Assembly (NCBI GenBank): GCA_030248215.1
Contig: JASANG010000170.1
Coordinates: forward strand, 1-64,000
Reading direction: 5' to 3'
DNA from: Enoplolaimus lenunculus
Lineage: Eukaryota > Nematoda > Enoplea > Enoplida > Thoracostomopsidae
DNA: 64,000 nt
The notes under the pieces are model-generated. The model was not told the DNA's origin. It made no database searches and saw nothing but the letters and a program-made list of their open reading frames with translations. This document shows positions 36,333 to 49,786 of the stretch, one piece after another (position 1 is the stretch's first letter; each line of letters begins with the position of its first letter). Position numbers and translations under genes: made by a program.

Positions 36333-36816
36333 GTTGACGCGGACACCGTTTCTGTACGCATGAGTGCAAAAATAGTTCCTAAAGTTTAACCGAGAGATAG
36401 AAACGTTGCGGCTTTTAAATTTTTGCACATCCTGAACAAAATAGTTCAAGACGGCGTAGCGTTTGATTGGAATTTATGGATCACGGGATGCTGTAATTCA
36501 ACACTGGTAACGAGTGAGGAAATGAAAAATTTCCGTTGAAATTTTGTACGAATTTTTTCGCGAAGAATTTCACAAAGAAAAGCTGACACAACCGCGATGA
36601 TTAATAGTATAAAGTCGACATCATCAAGGTTGAAGAAAAAAAACTTAAGCATTGCAGTTGTAGAATTAAGATGCGAAATTTAATGTTTTTTTCATTTATT
36701 ACATTTCTTACGCAATCAACCTCGAAGGAATATATTTAAACGGACCAGTTCGAATTTGTTGTTGCAACAGAAACACAAGGAGTTGCATTCAGTTTGATTA
36801 ATAAATCAAAAAAGAA

Positions 36817-36878
36817 TAGTATAGAGGGTGGATCCTCTTTGTAAACTAACTAAAGACGATAATCCATCCTCTATACTA
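36817..36878. repeat. Short inverted repeat
   Basis: TAGTATAGAGGGTGGAT pairs with ATCCATCCTCTATACTA around a 28-nt loop, with one mismatch. Its role is unknown. Confidence 0.6.
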
Positions 36879-36930
36879 ACAAAAGCCATTACGAAAGAAG
36901 CGGAAATTTTCTATGAATCCGATATGTCTT

Positions 36931-37120
36931 GGCCCATGTTACTATTACGGCCGTTCCGGTGTCTGGTGGGTCTGTAAAAGAGTAGGCTTACATTCTAGGC
37001 TACATTTTTTGCTCAGGCTTAGGTGTAGGCTTAGGCTTAGGAATACGCTTTTGCAACGCTTAGGCTTAGGTTTAGGAACACGCTTAATCTACCGTTACGG
37101 CCCTAAAAGTAACAGTGGCC
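36931..37120. mobile_element. Family A hAT-like MITE
   Basis: GGCCCATGTTACTATTACGG to GGCCCTAAAAGTAACAGTGGCC, with TTAGGC words in between. The flanking 8-mers no longer match well. Confidence 0.8.
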
Positions 37121-37240
37121 GACGACTTTAGAGACAGTCGTGGCACAGTATCACGCCGAGGAATTAAAATGGTCTGAGCCAACACGAAGTGATTTCAATA
37201 TAGCATTGGTGAATCACTAACAATGTCGAATTAAGGCGCA

Positions 37241-37390
37241 ATGGCTTTACCAGCCAAACATAAAAACAGATTTCTGGGCGTCGTCTTCGGCAATCTCTGT
37301 CAGTTCATCCATGTCTCTCCACCCTACACCCATAATTTGGTGGGAGTAATTGGATGTGTAGCTTATTATTTCTACAAGAGAACATCGTAG
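37241..37390 (+). CDS. Small ORF (49 aa), possible single-pass membrane peptide, doubtful
   Basis: ATG in a fair context (GCGCAATGG) opens a frame starting MALPAKHKNRFLGVVF. It has a basic head and two hydrophobic patches, the second (LVGVIGCVAYYFY) long enough for a membrane segment and followed by KRTS and a stop. This layout resembles small mitochondrial or ER membrane proteins, but I cannot match it to a family. A frame of this length is common by chance here. Confidence 0.2.
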   Translation: MALPAKHKNRFLGVVFGNLCQFIHVSPPYTHNLVGVIGCVAYYFYKRTS

Positions 37391-38020
37391 CATCGTTTCA
37401 GTGAAGCGAGAAATACTATGCTAATGAACACTTGTTGTTGAAGACTGCAATCGAATGCACTAGTTTTGTCGCCGTTAGAATCATGTTAATATGTCGCTGG
37501 CACAATCTAATTGGTGTGGTCAGCATATTATGGAAATAGATTGTTTCCGTGGTACACATAAGTAGTATCATAATATAGGTCCTCGAACGCTAAACTTTGA
37601 CACCGAAGAACATCCGTTACTTCAAAGAAACTGCAGAGTTACAATAAATTAGCTTCGCCGAAACCTTTATATTTGTACGCAGGCAAAATGTTCAAAAAAG
37701 GACCAAAACTTTACAGGAATCTCAAATTCGGAAAGAAAGCATTTTTTGATATGATTTTACTGAATAAATTCTAAACGCATAGTCTCTCATTTGTAATTTA
37801 CTCTTACAGGTGTGACCGAGACCGTCTTATATTAAATTATACGGCTTTAGCGTTGTCTTATTCGTTTTGTTAATGTGGCAGCATGATTTTAGAAACGGAT
37901 ATAGGCAGCGCGTAGCCTTTACTGAATGTCGAAGTCCGCTGCTATTAATAAACAATTTAAAAGTTTCGGTTCTATTGGCTTTGTTTCAGCGGGAGTTTTG
38001 TATTAATTTTGCGTGTGCAG
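37391..38020. other. Intergenic, nothing recognised
   Basis: No supported feature. Confidence 0.4.
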
Positions 38021-38316
38021 ACCTATTCACACGTGCAAGTGTTTGCAGCAAAAAGTTGCACGTACAACACACACGTGCAAGTTTGGTCACAAAGCAGCTT
38101 TGAAGTTCTTGCAGGTACAAATTGTTCACTGGAATTCATGCTATATAATTTAATTCGCACCTGTGAATGCAGTTGCAAGTCGTTTGATTTTTTTGCACCT
38201 GCAGTTCGATTGGTCAATCGGAATGTTCCTTTGAAAATACTTACAGCTGCAACTATTTCGTGCAAGTTTCAGCGGCGAGTTCTCGCTGTAAAAACTTGTA
38301 CATGTGAACGGGGTTT
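38021..38316. mobile_element. Family D TIR element, copy 1
   Basis: GACCTATTCACACGTGCAAG against CTTGTACATGTGAACGGGGT. The interior is full of TTGCAGCTGCAA-like words, as at 52738. Several frames are open across it because of these repeats. Confidence 0.75.
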
Positions 38317-40547
38317 ATGTCGTATTTCACATCACGATCATTATATAATTACATGACATTTTTATGCAAAAGAAGATATTTTTAAATTTTCAAAACGATT
38401 TAAATATCCACATCTTTTTTGTAAGGTTTACTAAACGCCACCGAGTGCAATTAAATTCTCACCTGTATACACGCACTCGCCCGAATAGTCCGATCAAAAC
38501 TTTAATTTTCCTTCCTGGAACAAATTGCTTTCATTGCGAACACATTGCTATATGCGTGTTGTTTGGTACTTAACTGTGACGTGTAGTACTTGTCCACACG
38601 AGCACTGCCAAAAGATTCGGTTGGAGAATGCAATTGTGGTCTCGTAGCAAAAATTTCAAATAAACCTCGACAACAAAATTTCCAATTTTAAATCCATATT
38701 CTCTTAACTGTAGCAAAATTGCACACGGAATCAACAAGGACGGTAGTGTTGGACCCTCTTGCCCATAGCTGTCAACATCGATGTAGCTGTCTCGCTGAAA
38801 CTACTTATTGACGTAAAGTCAACAGAGACAACATATGATGCGTCGTTTATGACAGAAATATTTTCTTTTGTGTCCGTCCGCCTGTGAGAAAAAGCCTCCG
38901 TCAGATGGCATGTGCGCGTGAACAGCTAAAAATCATTTTGAATAACTTTTATTCGTCAAAAAGCTATTATATTTTGGTCGTGTCGTCCGCATGCATATAT
39001 TGACATCCTAACTACTCTACTGGCCTGGCACATACACACACTCGAGAACCGACACGTAAGCTTTGTTGCCGTGATTTGTTAAACTTTTAAGTACCATAGC
39101 ATAATGAAAAAAAATAAAATCAACGCACGCTATCGAGTCATTTTGAAAATTTATTCAAACCAAGAAGAAAAGTTAAATTTTTCAATTTATGCTTAAAAAT
39201 GTGTCAATGACGTTAGACCATTTTAAAATCTCAATTATCTCAGCTGGAGATTAATTTTTGAAACATAGTAAAGTATAGCATTCGAAATCAACGGATTAGT
39301 ATATTGTAAAGCGACATCATTTCGTACAAGCTTGAATTGGTGGCGTTATAAAGTACCGAAAGTACCGTTGAAAAACTAAAAATCTTTGAGCAATTCGAAC
39401 GAAACTTTGTTGACCAATTACAGCCGGTTACAGGCCTGCAAGCAGGAATTATTGGTTTGTGGGAATGGCACAGAAATTTATAGCGGGCTAGAAAAATTTT
39501 CTTTAGATGAAATTCTTTTAATGCGGTAAAGGACTTAGGTTTATTCTTAGGCTTAGGCTTAGGTTTAGGCGCCGGTTCGTAATAAGTGGAAGAAGCTTTG
39601 GCTGTAGGAAACTAAATAAATAGCGTTTCACGCCAAGAGAGGCGACAACGGTGATGCCTTATAAGTTACAATTCTAGAGTTTTCATAAAATTTACAGTTC
39701 GTATTTTTGTTATTCTTCAGTTATCAATCACAGTTTAGATTAATAGTACAGAATTGCAATGTTTTGACCGAATTTGGCAAATTATTTATTGATAAATAAC
39801 TGTAACGTTTGTAGCTTCGTACGTTTAGCAACAAATTTAAGTTGAAATTTTTGCTTACAGTGCTAATTAGAGTGCAAAGTGCAATGGTGCAAATAATATT
39901 ACATCAAGGTATTGTACGTAGTTTCAACATTGCCTATGGTTGCATGCGCTTGATGGACTTCGTATTTGGTTTTGTGCTAACCACCATAATTTTGGTTTTG
40001 CAATTTTTAAATTTGAATAGTAATTTACCAAAATTTAAATTACATTTCTTGCTGCGATTTAGAATTCATGTTTGATATCTGTTTAAAATTGTAATTGTAC
40101 GCTTTCAATTGTGAAGTCTTACTTTAAAAAACTAAAAGCCTATATTAAATTTTGTTAAATTTTATCCATCCATTTTTTTCGTCAAAAGTAAACGGGTTTG
40201 GGTGTTTTGGCAACAAGAACTCCATGCAAATTGTAGAGTCGTAATAATGCTAACGGCTGTGGTGACGGATATTTAGTTAAGGATAAAAACTGTAATCTAT
40301 TGGCGGATCGTATGGCTCCTATGCCATGGCACCTATAACAAGATCGAAACCAAACTTGGTATTAAATATTTAGGACTAAAATTGCGTTTGGCTTGACGTT
40401 CGCTTGGCTCACAAGTATCCGCTATTTATACATTTGCGTCGAGAGCAATTTTTAGATCCAAAACGCTACTGTCAAGCATTAAGAATATCAAGTTAAATTT
40501 GAACTGATTTTTGCGCTTATAAAATATAACGTATTCAGTATACAAAC
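38317..40547. other. Intergenic, one TTAGGC tract
   Basis: Positions 39539-39570 hold TTCTTAGGCTTAGGCTTAGG without MITE ends. Positions 40372-40400 hold ACTAAAATTGCGTTTGGC, a word repeated near 50448 and 53385 that marks another decayed repeat. Confidence 0.4.
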
Positions 40548-40973
40548 CAGAGCTGCAAGCTAGCCACGAATACCTGCGGGTGAGGCCGAACGGGTGAGGA
40601 AATTTTGACGCGGGTATACCCTTGGGTAATGAATTTTAAATCACAGGTAAAAAATGTGTATTTCTGTACCTGCCTGAACTTTTCATACCAAAACTTGAAA
40701 AATGTTGAAAAATTTGAATTTTGAAACTGTTTTACCGAATGAGTGAAAATTAGGTAGCGAATAACATCAATGCGTTGTAAAATTAAACAGTTGTATAAAA
40801 CGCAGAAGAAAAAATAAGGGCGGGTTAAGGCAGGTAACGGTAAAGGAATTTTGCGCGGGTGAAGGCGTGTTTCGGGTAAAGAAATTTTGCGCGGGTATAC
40901 CCGGGGGTAAAAAGACTAAATATCCCACGGGTAAATCGCAGCGCGGGTAACAATTTTCGCCCTTGCACCTCAG
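40548..40973. mobile_element. Family H hAT-like element, both ends present
   Basis: CAGAGCTGCAAGCTAGCCAC at the left and GCCCTTGCACCTCAG at the right are hAT-style ends. Inside are repeated CGGGTATACCC and GCGCGGGTAA words and no protein. The flanking 8-mers do not match, so it is old or rearranged. Confidence 0.7.
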
Positions 40974-42553
40974 AATGGCAAACGCGTAAGATACAAGCGG
41001 TATATATTGCTTAAGCGCACCTTTATATATCTTTAGCGTTTAATCATGCTGTCAAAAGTTAAGGAAAAAATCGTATTATTATAGTTACCGGTAATACAAT
41101 GGGTTAAAAGTGTATATAACTTTTTGTGCTTTCCGGCACCCACAACGCACCGGTTTGACGGCTGGCTGACACGGGGTAACCACGATGTCATTTTGGATCG
41201 CCAAAATCTGATATAAAGAAAATTTTCAATCTTCAGAAACTAGAAGATTAATTTAAATTCTGTTAAAAGTGCTATTCATTTTGTTTCACACAAATTACAG
41301 CAACGGATATACCGCTCTTTTCGCCCCCCTTGCAAAAACGTCCCTGGTGGTCGATTTAGGCTATTGTCAGCTCGCATGTGTCAGCAGTTTCAAGAATATA
41401 AAAACTGCGGCCGGTACTCATTAAATAATCATAACTTTAGCCTAAATTACAGTATCGGACAAGATAATCGAAAGCCGGTTGTTGGTGTAGGTTTCTTGCG
41501 TTACTAAGTCGAGTACAACCAGCAGGGGCTTGGCCCCACAATTTTAATTCACAAGGGTCCCACATCGTTTCGTTATAGCGAGCGGCCGTATAGTGAGCGA
41601 GAAAAATATTCCAGTATCCAGCATGATATTATAAAGTCTGCAAAAGTGTGTTTTTTCGTCTGTCAAAAAATTTTAAATGGCTTGCGTCCCGAAACTACAA
41701 GCAGGAACAAAACAAAACTTGGAACTAATTTTTGTTCTTTATAAAGTTGTATTTATGTGTGCTTGTGAACAGCTGACAATGTTTTAAAGTAGCATAACAA
41801 CAACAAAAACGCCGACAATTTTGCCTGTGGGAATGCGGCCAAAATGCTACTTTTGAAGTTTATATACTACCTGCAGCGGTTCGCATAAAGCCAACGGTTC
41901 AAAAGCTTGATTTTTGGTTGGGTTTTGTGTCAAAAATACTAGGCTCTACTCAATACCGTGACTTCAGTTGAGTAAAAAGCTACGTTTCAGCTGCTAATAG
42001 ACGTTTTTGAAATTATAGAACAACATATTGGAAATAAGAATTTGCGCGCGTTTAGCAACAAACAAAAGCCTTTTGTCATAGCGGGCGCAGCATTTCCTGA
42101 GCTTTGTCTTGTACATTTTCCCACACTGAAGCTTAAAGCTAAGCCTAAGCCGAAGTCTAAATCGAATTCTCAACGTCAGCTCAAGCGTAGCTACGTTATG
42201 CGAATATCTGAAAGCTTCCAAAACGTGGGCAGCAGTGAACAAGAGCCTGGAACTGCCTAAATTTAACTCTAGATTTGCGGTTTATCGCAATTAATGTTTC
42301 TTTGAATAACATGTTTATGTTGCAGTTTGGCAGTTTGGCCAGATCTTGTTTATAAACATGTACGCAACCTCAACCAGGTTAGATTTTGAATTGGCAAGCA
42401 GTCAAGTTACACACTCCTGTTGTGCAGTTATACATAAAATATGTGCTTCGAAAGTTTAGCGAACAAAAGAACAAAAGCTATAAATTCGTGCAATAAGGCG
42501 CTCTGGATAAGTGCGTTTCAATTTTTTTTTTACAAATTGAGACTAGTATAAAA
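40974..42553. other. Intergenic, nothing firm
   Basis: Positions 41523-41540 CAGCAGGGGCTTGGCCCC may be another worn transposon end. Positions 42127-42160 are CCTAAGCC words. Confidence 0.35.
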
Positions 42554-42736
42554 GAAAAGGGGCGGAGCAGTATTATAAGCATATTCCTAAGCCTGAGACT
42601 AAGCCAAAGTCTAAGTGTAAGAATGAGCATATTCCTAAGCCTAAGCCTAAGCCAAACAAAGAATTGGCTTAAAGCTTAAGCTTACTCTTTTCTAGTCTCA
42701 CAGAAAAACGTTCCGCCCTGAACTTTTACATTGGCC
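42554..42736. mobile_element. Family B MITE, 5' end lost
   Basis: GGGGCGGAGCAGTATTATAA, ATTCCTAAGCCTAAGCC core, GAAAAACGTTCCGCCCTGAA and a TTTTACATTGGCC end. The opposite GGCC terminus is missing. Confidence 0.75.
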
Positions 42737-44570
42737 CAAATTGAGAAGGGCAATTTACTTGAGCCTGAGGTAAAATTGAGATTTTTGTCCAGGAACCAAA
42801 ACACACGCTTCTTCAGCATTCTGGTGGGTTTTTCTCATGATTTTTAGTATTGTGATTACTTTAAATGCAACAAATAAGTACTATGATTGCCATCTAAACT
42901 TGCGTTTGCACAAAAAGTCTGCGCTTGTTTAATGAAACAAATTTTCAACCCAAGACCTGCTTGTTCACATATCAATCCTCCAGCTCAACGAATATCAAAT
43001 TTTTGATCCACAGTTGCCTGTTCAGACATTAATTTCCTACCTTACTTGGATTTAGTTAAATGTTCACTTAAATATAAGATATAAGTTAAACGTTTATAGG
43101 CTGTTGATATTATGTGCAATTAAAGACAAACCTTTTTGAGCTTTCGAGTCTCTGAATATTGGTAAATACAAAATTCAGTGCATTTTTCTGCGTTTGCCAC
43201 GTTTCTGACAAGTGCTCCCAATCCTTACCGTGTCGTATAGAAGTAAGCTTAATACACAAGCATGGCGATATTCTGTAAACAACAAGCAAACGAAAGTGTT
43301 TTTCATTCTTCGCACCTGATTTTGGTTCACCATGATTAAATTGGCTTATCTGGCAGAACGGGTTTACACAAAAAATAAGTGCTCTTGTACACTTTCTGCC
43401 GCTTTTTAGGTTTAGGCTTGGGTGAAAGGTTTAGCATTAACAATTGCCAGACCATTTCCCACGCTTAAGCTTAAACGTAAGCTTCAGTGTAAATATGGGA
43501 AGAAGCATACCAGAGCCGAAACATAATTTGTTTTGGACGAGTCCAAACAGTTGAATTTGTGGACTTTTGTGTACTTTTGCAGAGTTTATGACGGTGCAAA
43601 TTTCAAGGGTTATCGCAACCGAACTCACTGCAAAGCCGAAATTGCACATTTATGACTACGAATACCTATTGTTTCTCAATTTTTTCCAATTCTTATCTGA
43701 CACGATTTTACACACTCTATACTGTTGCCTTATGAAAGTCGTAGGTTAAAATTTTTGACCCACTGATGACACAGTCAAGTTCAGTTGCAGCTTAGTCTAG
43801 GCCAAACTGCTACGATATAAAATAACAGATTGCCGAGACTGGCCTAAATAGCGGTACGGCCTATAGGCTACAATATATATACCTTCTTGTAGTTTATCAA
43901 AAATTTTGGAGTTCAGGACACAAACAGACACCGACAGACGCTCCGAAAACAAATGCAGCAGTACAGAACACCAAAAAAAGTTATTTTTTGTTATATACTG
44001 GAGTGTTTATATATATTTATTTTTTTGCGCAAAAAATCTTTGGGGAAACAATAATTATAGAGCAGGAAAAATTGTGTAGCTCCGTTAAAAATGTTTTGGA
44101 ACTGATTCTGCGTTGTTGCGGTTCAAACAACCAACCGCAGTAGTTGCGCTTTAATTCGATTCAGTAAAATATCACAACTCCAATCAGTGTTTCTTTTGAA
44201 AAACTCAGAAATTTAACGGAAAACATATAAACGATGCAACGTTGTATGATTTTTCTTTAGTTTTTAAATTTTCAAAATACGAAACACACAACGATTTTTG
44301 GTTTTCAAGCTCCAGGGAGTTGTCTTGTTTCAACGAACCGAGTGTGTCAGTAACCACTGCAGAATCAATGGCGGATACTGAAATTGTCTATACGGGCCGT
44401 GTGGTTTTTATAAGTTCACGAATCAAGTCAGCATGATGTCAAACGCAATTTTTGTGTTAAATCATACCGCAAAATTTTGATTTTGATCTCAACTGGGAAC
44501 TGGAACTGGGTGGCCAGACGTTTTCGGAATAAAACGAAAAGAGCTAAAATTTTAAAATAGCAAAACATTT
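42737..44570. other. Intergenic, nothing recognised
   Basis: No supported gene. Positions 43410-43490 contain decayed TTAGG/TAAGC words. Confidence 0.4.
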
Positions 44571-44643
44571 GGCCAATGTAAAAAACACGGGCGGAACAGT
44601 GAGCATATTCCTAAACCTAAGCGTAAGAACGAGCAGATTCCTA
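44571..44643. mobile_element. Family B MITE, truncated
   Basis: GGCCAATGTAAAAAACACGG, GGCGGAACAGT, CATATTCCTAAACCTAAGCG, then the match ends abruptly. Confidence 0.65.
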
Positions 44644-44732
44644 CTGTAAAAGTTTTGGCAAAGATGTGGTTTTGTATGTTTCGCTACCCCACCCGTGTAT
44701 AATATGGGAGGAAACATTTTCGCATACAACCG

Positions 44733-44932
44733 TTAGGGTGGCACTATACTTTTGATAACGTTTGACTGCCATGAGTCGCCGTCAGGTGCCTTCCGTCACC
44801 GTGCGTCACCATTTGATATTGTACACGAATCACTCACCTACGATATCGTATAGTGACGCACGGTGATGGACGGCGCCGCCCGGTAGCAGACGGCACCGGA
44901 CGCCACAGCATGACAAGTATAGCGCCACCTTA
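44733..44932. mobile_element. Family G GC-rich TIR element, copy 2
   Basis: TTAGGGTGGCACTATACTTT against AAGTATAGCGCCACCTTAA. TTA lies on both sides, consistent with a 3-bp duplication. The interior has CGCCGTC, GTGACGCACGG and GACGGCGCCGCC repeats. Confidence 0.75.
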
Positions 44933-45298
44933 AATCTTACAAAACATATTACTTGTTTATGGTGTTTGGTGGGTTGTGCTTCCCCCCGGAGACAACCGCA
45001 ATTTGAAAAGCCACTGAGCGCCGCACGACGGACTCGCGCCCTTCAAACCGTTTGCTAAGCATTTCATTATTAAAACAAGTAAAATTTTTCATACTGTACT
45101 TTTGACTGCGTTTTTATGAGTCAAAAACAAGACAGTCCAAAATTCAGCCGGTGACCCGCCATATAGACTCAGTCTAAATGTAAACACTCTTGAATTACAA
45201 TTGTAGGATCCTCCAAAAATTATTTCGTGCCCCCCCCCCAAACATTCTTTTCTGTAGACGCCCATAGTAAAAAGGGCACACAATTCTCACCCGGTGTG
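44933..45298. other. Spacer with a C run
   Basis: Nine or ten C in a row end near 45239. No gene. Confidence 0.4.
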
Positions 45299-45392
45299 GC
45301 TTAGGCTTAGGCTTCGGAATATGCTCATTTTTACACTTAGACTTAGGCTTAGTCTTAGGCTTAGGAATATGCTTATAATACTGTTCCCGATT
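45299..45392. mobile_element. Family B MITE fragment
   Basis: GGCTTAGGCTTAGGCTTCGG, AATATGCTCATTTTTAC, AATATGCTTATAATACTGTT. Core and one subterminal region survive; both GGCC ends are gone. Confidence 0.6.
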
Positions 45393-46680
45393 TTTTGGTT
45401 AGACATGCTTAGCAGTAATAGTTTGCAAGTCGTTTCGGCGTAAACTGCAGTGATTAGCTTTTTGGTCAATAACCTGACATTTAACCAAGAAAGATTTGAT
45501 CTCCAATGTCTCTGCCCAATTCCATTGCGCATGGGAAGTAAAAAAATGTCGCAAACTTGATCAGGATCATGGTGCAGTCGAACATTGCACTGGTATAAAA
45601 TCAAGTTAGTTGCTAGCTTCCGCTATGTCCTAGGATACGTTGCAAAAGCTAGCATTAATGACAAACTTTTGTTAGTTTTCGCTCACAGACAATAATGTGC
45701 TATTAGCTTAATTATACTATACAGAATAGATATATCAGCAATCTTGTATTACCCATCTCGTTCAAGCCATCATCTTTCAATCGTGTGTTTAGGTTGATTA
45801 AAGTTTATATTCTCAAAACCGCCCTACAGTTGGTTAGCTCACAGCCAGCCGTATTAGATGATTTAAACTTAGGGTGCACTCTCAAGCCATAGCCCTCAAA
45901 CTTGGATCAGAACACAAATTTTGTATTATGATTTACTATTCAAAATGCGTTTGGATTGTCACTCGTTTCGTTTGTGGATGTTTCGCTGTTGTAAACGGCT
46001 CACCTGTCAGAAACTTCTGAATACGTCACTGGTTACATATGTGTATCCACATAGGAATTGAACGATATTTTGTTGTGAATTTAGGACAGTTGTAGAGTGT
46101 AGACTGGACCAACCAGCTGATTTTGAAGCGGAATAAAGTTTGAGATTATAAATTGCAGTCAACCAATGATAATGAAAATGAAACCGATAAGTAAACGAAA
46201 TAAATCTGGATGTGCTAGTTGTGGTTGAAAAGTCGCTGAGAGCGAAGTTAAAGAACAATCTTTTACCGGTCAAAAAATGTTTGGCAACTTTTATTCAATT
46301 TTGGTTTACCTATTATTTACATAGATTGCGTTAAATGGTTAGTTTTTTAATTTAACATATACAAGCACTTGGGTACAACCAGAGGTCTGCCTTCGGATGT
46401 AACTTCGTCTTGTTCAGTAGATAGGCTTTCGGTTTTGGTAGAATTTTTGTCGGAGGTTCTTGTAATTTTGGCAGTGAAATTTTTGATATTTATATATAAA
46501 GTTGTGCTTTTGTGTGAGTTGCTTTGTAACTTGAAACTTTCCAAATCTATAATTGCCGGGATTTTTCAAATATCGCGGTTGCGCCGTTAAAAGGATATAT
46601 TTTGGGTATTAAGTTATTGCTCGCCGTGAAGAGGTGCTATAAGCTTCATTATGCGCATCTACTATTTATTGGCTGTTGTT
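45393..46680. other. Intergenic, nothing firm
   Basis: CTTCTGAATACGTCACTGG (46014-46032) recurs in changed form at 50170 and 50535, a trace of a dispersed repeat. Confidence 0.35.
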
Positions 46681-47066
46681 ATATACAATGGATAGTAACA
46701 ATAACGTAAACGAAAAATGAAAACGGATAGTGATCAAATCAAAATAAAGGAAACTGAAGTTAATAGTTTTAAAGATGTTTTGTTTTTCTGCCAACACAAT
46801 TGAAGCATGCAAATATTCACCGGGTTTTCTCAAATTTTGAAGAAAAAATTGCAGATACACCGAAAGTTTTAAAATTTTGGATGAACTTCACAATTTTTAT
46901 TTCATATAGAACAATTCCAGCATATTGTAATGAAAAATTTCAAGATATTAACACGTGATTAATGATTAATTTTGAGCATAAAGATATCAGAAATTGCGGT
47001 ATTTCTGAAACGGAAACAGACGCCGATTTTTACCGGAAACGGAAACGTGTATCCGTTACACTTTAA
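46681..47066. mobile_element. Larger relative of the CGGAAACGGATA element
   Basis: AACGGATAGTGATC and GGAAACGGAAACGTGTATCC with a final CCGTTACACTTTAA share words with the 85-bp element at 11939. No protein. Confidence 0.5.
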
Positions 47067-49786
47067 AATTACATATTTTGACGTAACCTAAGCTTAGTAT
47101 TGGGCCTTAAATAAGTTTAGAGTTATGTTTAAATGAAGTCTTAGTCTTTACGCTTAACATTGTTTAGTGGCAGTGTAATAGTGTCCACATAGCTACCCTT
47201 GGTCAAATATTCCTGCACAATTGTCATTTCTATATGCAAATAGCATTATTTCGTGTCGATGTAAAATAAAACAACGCTCTACTGCAGTCAAAAATCATTA
47301 TACGCAAACTCAGCTATAATCAAAGATATGAGACTTTATTCTGTGAAAACTTCCTGGAGGACAATATACCACCACGACCCACTTGTAATTCATGTGCACG
47401 CAAAAGTAGAAATTTAAACTCAATGAAAGCCGGACGAGCGAACAAGATACATGTGGTATTTGAAAACTATGACGGCCATTTTGTAGTGGCGATGGGTGGA
47501 CAGATGGTGCGGCCCAAATCGGACAACGTGGACACCATAGCGTTTGCTGAGAGCGAGTTTTGAACGAGAATTTGGTTTTAGTAGCCTTCGAGCAAACTTG
47601 GAATTCGTCAATCGGTTTGAGTCGTATATCGGTATCTATAAGGAATATTATATGTTTTCGCTTGTGTAAATATAATGTATAGTACATATGATACGTTGTA
47701 AAATACCATATGTTGCTGACAATGGTATCTATTTTTGACACGGTATTTGTGAGTTATGCTTCCGCATTTTAGCATTTTCGAGGGTCATTTTTGTACCAAA
47801 GTAGCCTGACTCTAAATTAAATATGCCGTCTGCTCCTTACTTGAACAGTAATACCACAACAAAAATGAATTCTAAGTTTGCATATTTTTGTGCATGCGAT
47901 CAATATTGGTTTGCAAGCTTAAACGGCAAACTGTGTCAAGAAATAAAGTATACTTATTTTTCCGCCGCGGGGCACGATTTCTGAATGAAATCTTACGACA
48001 AATTGCGTTGAAACCATAAACAAATGTGCGGTTATACGATCGCAACTACTTGCAGGAGCCGTAAAACACTTCGTGGTTCGTACATTGAGTTGGATCTAGG
48101 CACCCAGGTCCTCTGGTTACGCTTCTGGTCGAGTAACAAAATTGAATTCCGACCATGATACTAATTGTCATCAGATTTTGTTTTGGTTGGAACATTGCAT
48201 ACACAACAGTCAAAAAATATAATTTTATATGTAGGAAAACGTTTCTTATTTGTTAACGAAATATATAGTGCTCCTGAAATTGATTTGTTATATATTATAA
48301 AAAATGTCTATTATTACTTTGAGAAATACATTTTGGGAAACATTTTGAAATATTATTTTCAATGTACCGGCTAGATTTCAAATGTAATCGTTATTTTAAT
48401 TCGCTCGTTTATTTTTAACATATTTGGCATTGTTTTAAGTTCAACTATGTGCTTTTTAAGATGAAGTACAAGTTGATAAACGATTCTTTTGCTTGTTCAT
48501 CAGCACTGATATTATTTCAACACCCGCAATTTGAACCAACCCGATACAGTTCAAGGTTGAGCATAAAGTGAAAAAATTTTACACCACGTTTGATTTGTGT
48601 ACGGGAAGTAGAAAAGCGTCACAGTTGTCAGACTTCAAATGCACTGTGTAGAACTTAGTATGAAAGTCGTATCCCAGCTGTAGTAAATTCTACTGGGTTT
48701 TGAAAATTTTAAGCTTCAAGTATTAAGTACTATTTACGCTGCGATATACGCTTTAGCAAATTTACCTTCTGCATACAATGCACCTTAAAATATTGATCTT
48801 TCTTTAACAATATTAATGTTACTGTAATGGCCCGAATAAGAGCTGATTAGTAATAATAGTCGGAAGTTCACATTTTGAATAGACAACAAACAAAAGTTAA
48901 TGATGAAGTTGCAAAAAACAAGAGTTGGGTTGAGAAATAAATAACCCTTTGTGGGCCGATTAGCAACTGTGGCACACGCTGTAAAGGCAAAATGAATTGT
49001 CTACACTCGCCGTTTATTAAATGGTCATGATGAGATTAAATTTGGCATAGACAAGAGATGAGCTGGCTATTTGGTAAAAACGTCTCTAAATGTTCCGTAA
49101 TACAATCAACATACGTTTTACTCAGGACAAACGAACTAAGTTTAATTTTTTGATTGCATTATGGTGACTAGACTGAGTTGATGGTTAACGACCGATTAGT
49201 AGCCAGACAAACGTTTCAGTTTCTGTCCCGATTTTAACGAGGTAACTAAATTCTGCCTTTGCTTTGATACGAAATTGTCGTGCTAGTCATTGCTAGCTAC
49301 GTAATTTTGACGTAAACATTGTATGTCCGTTACTCAAAACTATTAGGTTTTGTATCATCGAGTTGCCGAAGCGCTGTTTCTGGCAAAATGTTCGTATTTG
49401 TTACCGTTTCCGCTTGTGTTGAAACAAAAACCACCTTACTGGTATGTTACACTACCTATTAGTGATTTTCTCATCAGTAGTGTTTTTAATTTTTATTATT
49501 ATAAGGTTTGCAATTATATGGCATAAAGATAAACAAAAATCAATGCAAAATTATTGTAGTTTTGAACAATTTCAAATACTTACGCATAATTGTTATTTCT
49601 GATTTTTTTTAAATTTTAGTTTAATATATTTACAATTTCGCTATTTTGAGTTTCACTGGATTTTAAGTATTTTTATAGGAAACTTACCTACTTCATTAAT
49701 TACTAGCCGGTTTGTTAGCTCATCATTTGAATATTTTAAGAATCATCAAAATTTTTACAAGAATCGAGCTCAAATTTTTCTATTAA
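47067..49786. other. Long intergenic stretch, little recognised
   Basis: The 143-codon minus frame 47741-47310 is the longest in the window but has no family motif or splice support. At 48822-48850, CTGTAATGGCCCGAATAAGAG is a lone end of family C. Confidence 0.35.

Noticed and set aside
47310-47741. Longest ORF in the window (143 codons, minus)
   Set aside because: No family motif, mixed composition, a second overlapping frame of similar quality, and no supporting splice sites or partner exons.
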